Below are positions 62,173 to 64,000 of a stretch of 64,000 bases of DNA, one piece after another. Origin of the DNA: Falsibacillus pallidus (GTDB lineage Bacteria > Bacillota > Bacilli > Bacillales > DSM-25281); contig NZ_QQAY01000001.1 in assembly GCF_003350505.1 (NCBI RefSeq), positions 434,001 through 498,000 on the forward strand. The letters are read 5' to 3'. The position numbers and the translations under genes are program-made. Each line of letters starts with the position of its first letter. Position 1 is the stretch's first letter. The notes under the pieces are model-generated. The model made no database searches and was not told the DNA's origin. It was given only the letters and a program-made list of their open reading frames with translations.

Positions 62173-63717
62173 TCAAGATTGAAGGATATGATCTTTTAAC
62201 GCTCTTCTTAATATTTTGCCAGTGGTATTCTTCGGAAGCTCCTCGATGAATTCGATGGAGGAAGGAAGTTTATATTTGGCCAGGTGCTGTCTGCAATACT
62301 CGGCTACCTGTTCTTCTGTCAAATCTTTGTTTGTGCTCACCACAAAGCATTTGACCGCTTCCCCTTGGTTTGGATCAGGTACACCGATTACAGCTGCTTC
62401 GACAATATCAGGATGGCTGTAAAGGACTTCTTCTACTTCGCGAGGGTATACATTGAAGCCGCCTACGATGACCATATCTTTTTTGCGGTCGACGATATAA
62501 AAATAGCCTTCTTCATCCATTTTGGCTAAATCGCCTGTATATAGCCATCCATCCCTGATGGCAGCTTCTGTCTCTTCAGGCATTTTGTAATAGCCCTTCA
62601 TCACATTTGGACCCTGGACAACTAATTCCCCCACTTCCCCGACAGGTACCTCTTCCCCAAGTTCGTTTACAACCTTATTTTTGGTATTCATGATGGAGGT
62701 TCCAATGGAGCCCGGTTTCCTTGGGCGGTCCAATGGGTTAAAGCATGTAACAGGTGAAGCTTCTGACAAGCCGTACCCCTCAGAGATCACCACCTTGAAT
62801 TTCTGTTCGAAATTCTTCAGGAGTGCAACAGGCAAGGAAGCGCCGCCGGAAATGCAAAGCCTTAAAGTCTTCAGGCTATCCGCATCAGCTTCTGGATATT
62901 GATAGAGAAAATTGTACATAGTCGGAACCCCGGCAAAAACCGTCGCTTGATATTTCTCAGCAATGCGGAAAATATCAGCGGGGCTGAATTTCGGAGTGAT
63001 CAGCAAAGTAGCGCCGCTGATCAATGGTGCATTCAATACGACTGTCATACAGAACACATGGAACATCGGAAGAGTCGTAATGACGCGGTCATCCTCATTC
63101 ATTTTCAAATAAGATCCTGTATCCCTGGCATTGGAATATAGATTCTTGTGAGTGAGCATAGCCCCTTTTGGTCTTCCTGTAGTACCTGATGTATAGAGGA
63201 TGACGGCAACATCATCTTCATCCAGTTCAGGCCCTTCAAACGAAAGCGCACCTGTTTCCAATACTTCTGAAAACGATTTCATTTTTGGGTGCGCGGCAAC
63301 CGCTTCTTCAATGGCAGAATCCTGTTTAGTCGGGCAGATGATATAGTTCTCTACTTTTGGCAGAAGCCCTTCCACTTTTCCGACTAGCGGAACCATTAAA
63401 TCCAAAGCGACCACGGCCTTCACGTCGCCATTATTCAATATGTATCCAATTTCATCTTGAGTGTAAATCGGATTGATTGGAATGACAGTGGCACCTAAAC
63501 GCATCGCACCATAAAACGCAATGATAAAATGCGGGGAGTTTCCCAGTAATAGAGCAATGTGATCTCCTTTTGTGACTCCAAGAGATTCCAAACCGGAAGC
63601 AAACTTTGTAACAGCCCCGTCTAATTCACCGTAAGAAGTGGCTTGATCTAAAAAATAATAGGCTGGTTTTGCTGCGTGTGCAGCTGCTGTTTCACTTAAC
63701 CGTTTTGATAAATTCAT
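62173..63717 (-). CDS. lcfB: Long-chain acyl-CoA synthetase LcfB
   Basis: AMP-forming fatty acid-CoA ligase of 514 residues. Motifs: [76 protein letters not shown] and the catalytic Lys in [13 protein letters not shown]. Length and sequence pattern closely recall B. subtilis LcfB (YhfL). GAAGGAGG precedes ATG 63717. A FadR-type operator and a good promoter lie upstream, so it should be induced by long-chain acyl-CoA. It feeds beta-oxidation together with the neighbouring enoyl-CoA hydratase. Confidence 0.93.
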   Translation of the reverse strand: MNLSKRLSETAAAHAAKPAYYFLDQATSYGELDGAVTKFASGLESLGVTKGDHIALLLGNSPHFIIAFYGAMRLGATVIPINPIYTQDEIGYILNNGDVKAVVALDLMVPLVGKVEGLLPKVENYIICPTKQDSAIEEAVAAHPKMKSFSEVLETGALSFEGPELDEDDVAVILYTSGTTGRPKGAMLTHKNLYSNARDTGSYLKMNEDDRVITTLPMFHVFCMTVVLNAPLISGATLLITPKFSPADIFRIAEKYQATVFAGVPTMYNFLYQYPEADADSLKTLRLCISGGASLPVALLKNFEQKFKVVISEGYGLSEASPVTCFNPLDRPRKPGSIGTSIMNTKNKVVNELGEEVPVGEVGELVVQGPNVMKGYYKMPEETEAAIRDGWLYTGDLAKMDEEGYFYIVDRKKDMVIVGGFNVYPREVEEVLYSHPDIVEAAVIGVPDPNQGEAVKCFVVSTNKDLTEEQVAEYCRQHLAKYKLPSSIEFIEELPKNTTGKILRRALKDHILQS

Positions 63718-63736
63718 ATACTCCCTCCTTCTTTAA

Positions 63737-63809
63737 TGAATGAATGGTCATTCATTTATATTTTTTAATTTTCAAAATATATTATATAGAAAGAATATTA
63801 TTCTTTCAA
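63737..63809 (-). promoter_or_regulatory. lcfB promoter with FadR-type operator
   Basis: Minus strand TTGAAA (63809-63804), 17 bases, TATAAT (63786-63781). Downstream, TGAATGAATGGTCATTCA (63737-63754) is a palindrome with 7-bp arms matching the Bacillus FadR box (TGAATGAnTAnTCATTCA type). Repression relieved by acyl-CoA is established for FadR targets in B. subtilis; here inferred. Confidence 0.82.
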
Positions 63810-63897
63810 TAAATTGGCATTCAAAAATTTTCTAAGTTTGTCGTAAGTCGCGGAATATCCTATCCTAATTTGCCTTTTTTTCTCTATTAATTTTCAC

Positions 63898-63940
63898 TTG
63901 ATGTATACACCGCTAAAGGGTTACTATTGTAGTAGTAACC
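63898..63940 (+). promoter_or_regulatory. Promoter overlapped by a perfect palindrome at the right edge
   Basis: TTGATG (63898-63903), 18 bases, TACTAT (63922-63927). A perfect inverted repeat GGTTACTA / TAGTAACC with a six-base centre (63919-63940) covers the -10. It is operator-like and distantly recalls MarR/DUF24-type boxes; the regulator is unknown and may be the truncated gene itself. Confidence 0.55.
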
Positions 63941-63982
63941 TAGTGGAAAAGGTAGTTTTTGATAGAGAAAGGGGTTCTCCCA

Positions 63983-64000
63983 TTGAATTACAAAGTATAT
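63983..64000 (+). CDS. First six codons of a gene cut by the window edge
   Basis: TTG 63983 follows AAAGGGG with eight bases of spacing and reads MNYKVY before the window ends. The preceding promoter and palindrome support a real gene start. Product cannot be identified. Confidence 0.45.

Noticed and set aside
62746-62751. Single TGTAAC or GTTACA hexamers elsewhere (for example within lcfB, near 4859, near 5999 and near 58780)
   Set aside because: They are isolated, not paired at 11-bp spacing, and lie in coding sequence; expected by chance.

Overview
The window is chromosomal DNA from an endospore-forming member of the Bacillaceae. The evidence is a complete gerPABCDEF spore-coat operon behind a sigma-K-like promoter, comK, the addBA recombination genes, and many genes whose identity and partial order follow Bacillus subtilis (yit, yis/gerP/add, yhj and yhf groups). 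Shine-Dalgarno sequences are strong and several genes begin with TTG or GTG. The genus cannot be fixed from this stretch. I saw no rRNA, tRNA, CRISPR array, insertion sequence or prophage, and no gene-free stretch longer than about 300 bases.

Layout. 1-10.4 kb: clpB (cut by the left edge, with a CtsR-type operator), yjzC, then the yitW/yitV/yitU/yitT/yitS group with three very small genes between, a yajQ-family gene, a CoA-disulfide reductase and a stress-type short-chain dehydrogenase. 10.5-18.8 kb: a maltodextrin locus made of a LacI-type regulator, a membrane-anchored alpha-amylase, the MdxEFG importer and a divergent cyclomaltodextrinase, with LacI/CcpA-type operators in the 16.8-17.0 kb control region. 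18.9-30.7 kb: MATE pump, asnO, yisN-like gene, a large FIST-PAS-GGDEF-EAL protein, yisL, yisK, a DUF418 protein and the gerP operon. 30.8-39.4 kb: addA, addB and an MFS transporter.

39.4-53.1 kb is the least explained part. A branched-chain-amino-acid-type (HAAT) ABC importer is cotranscribed with a KAS III-like enzyme, an alpha/beta hydrolase, a FabG-like reductase and a thiolase. It is flanked by an acyl-CoA synthetase and by a 1077-residue MalT-like/BTAD regulator. The promoters of the importer operon and of the synthetase share one unusual geometry: TGTAAC, 5 bases, TGTAAC, 10 bases, then a -10 hexamer. This looks like a self-contained, activator-controlled system for uptake and CoA-dependent breakdown of an unknown carboxylic acid or ester.

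53.2-64 kb: signal peptidase I, a TVP38-family membrane protein, an S9 peptidase, a yhjD-like gene behind a LexA (SOS) box, comK divergent from an IDEAL-domain gene with a CodY-type box between them, a Ste24-like membrane protease, azlCD, a GNAT acetyltransferase, an enoyl-CoA hydratase and lcfB with a FadR-type operator. The first codons of a further gene lie at the right edge behind a promoter overlapped by a palindrome.
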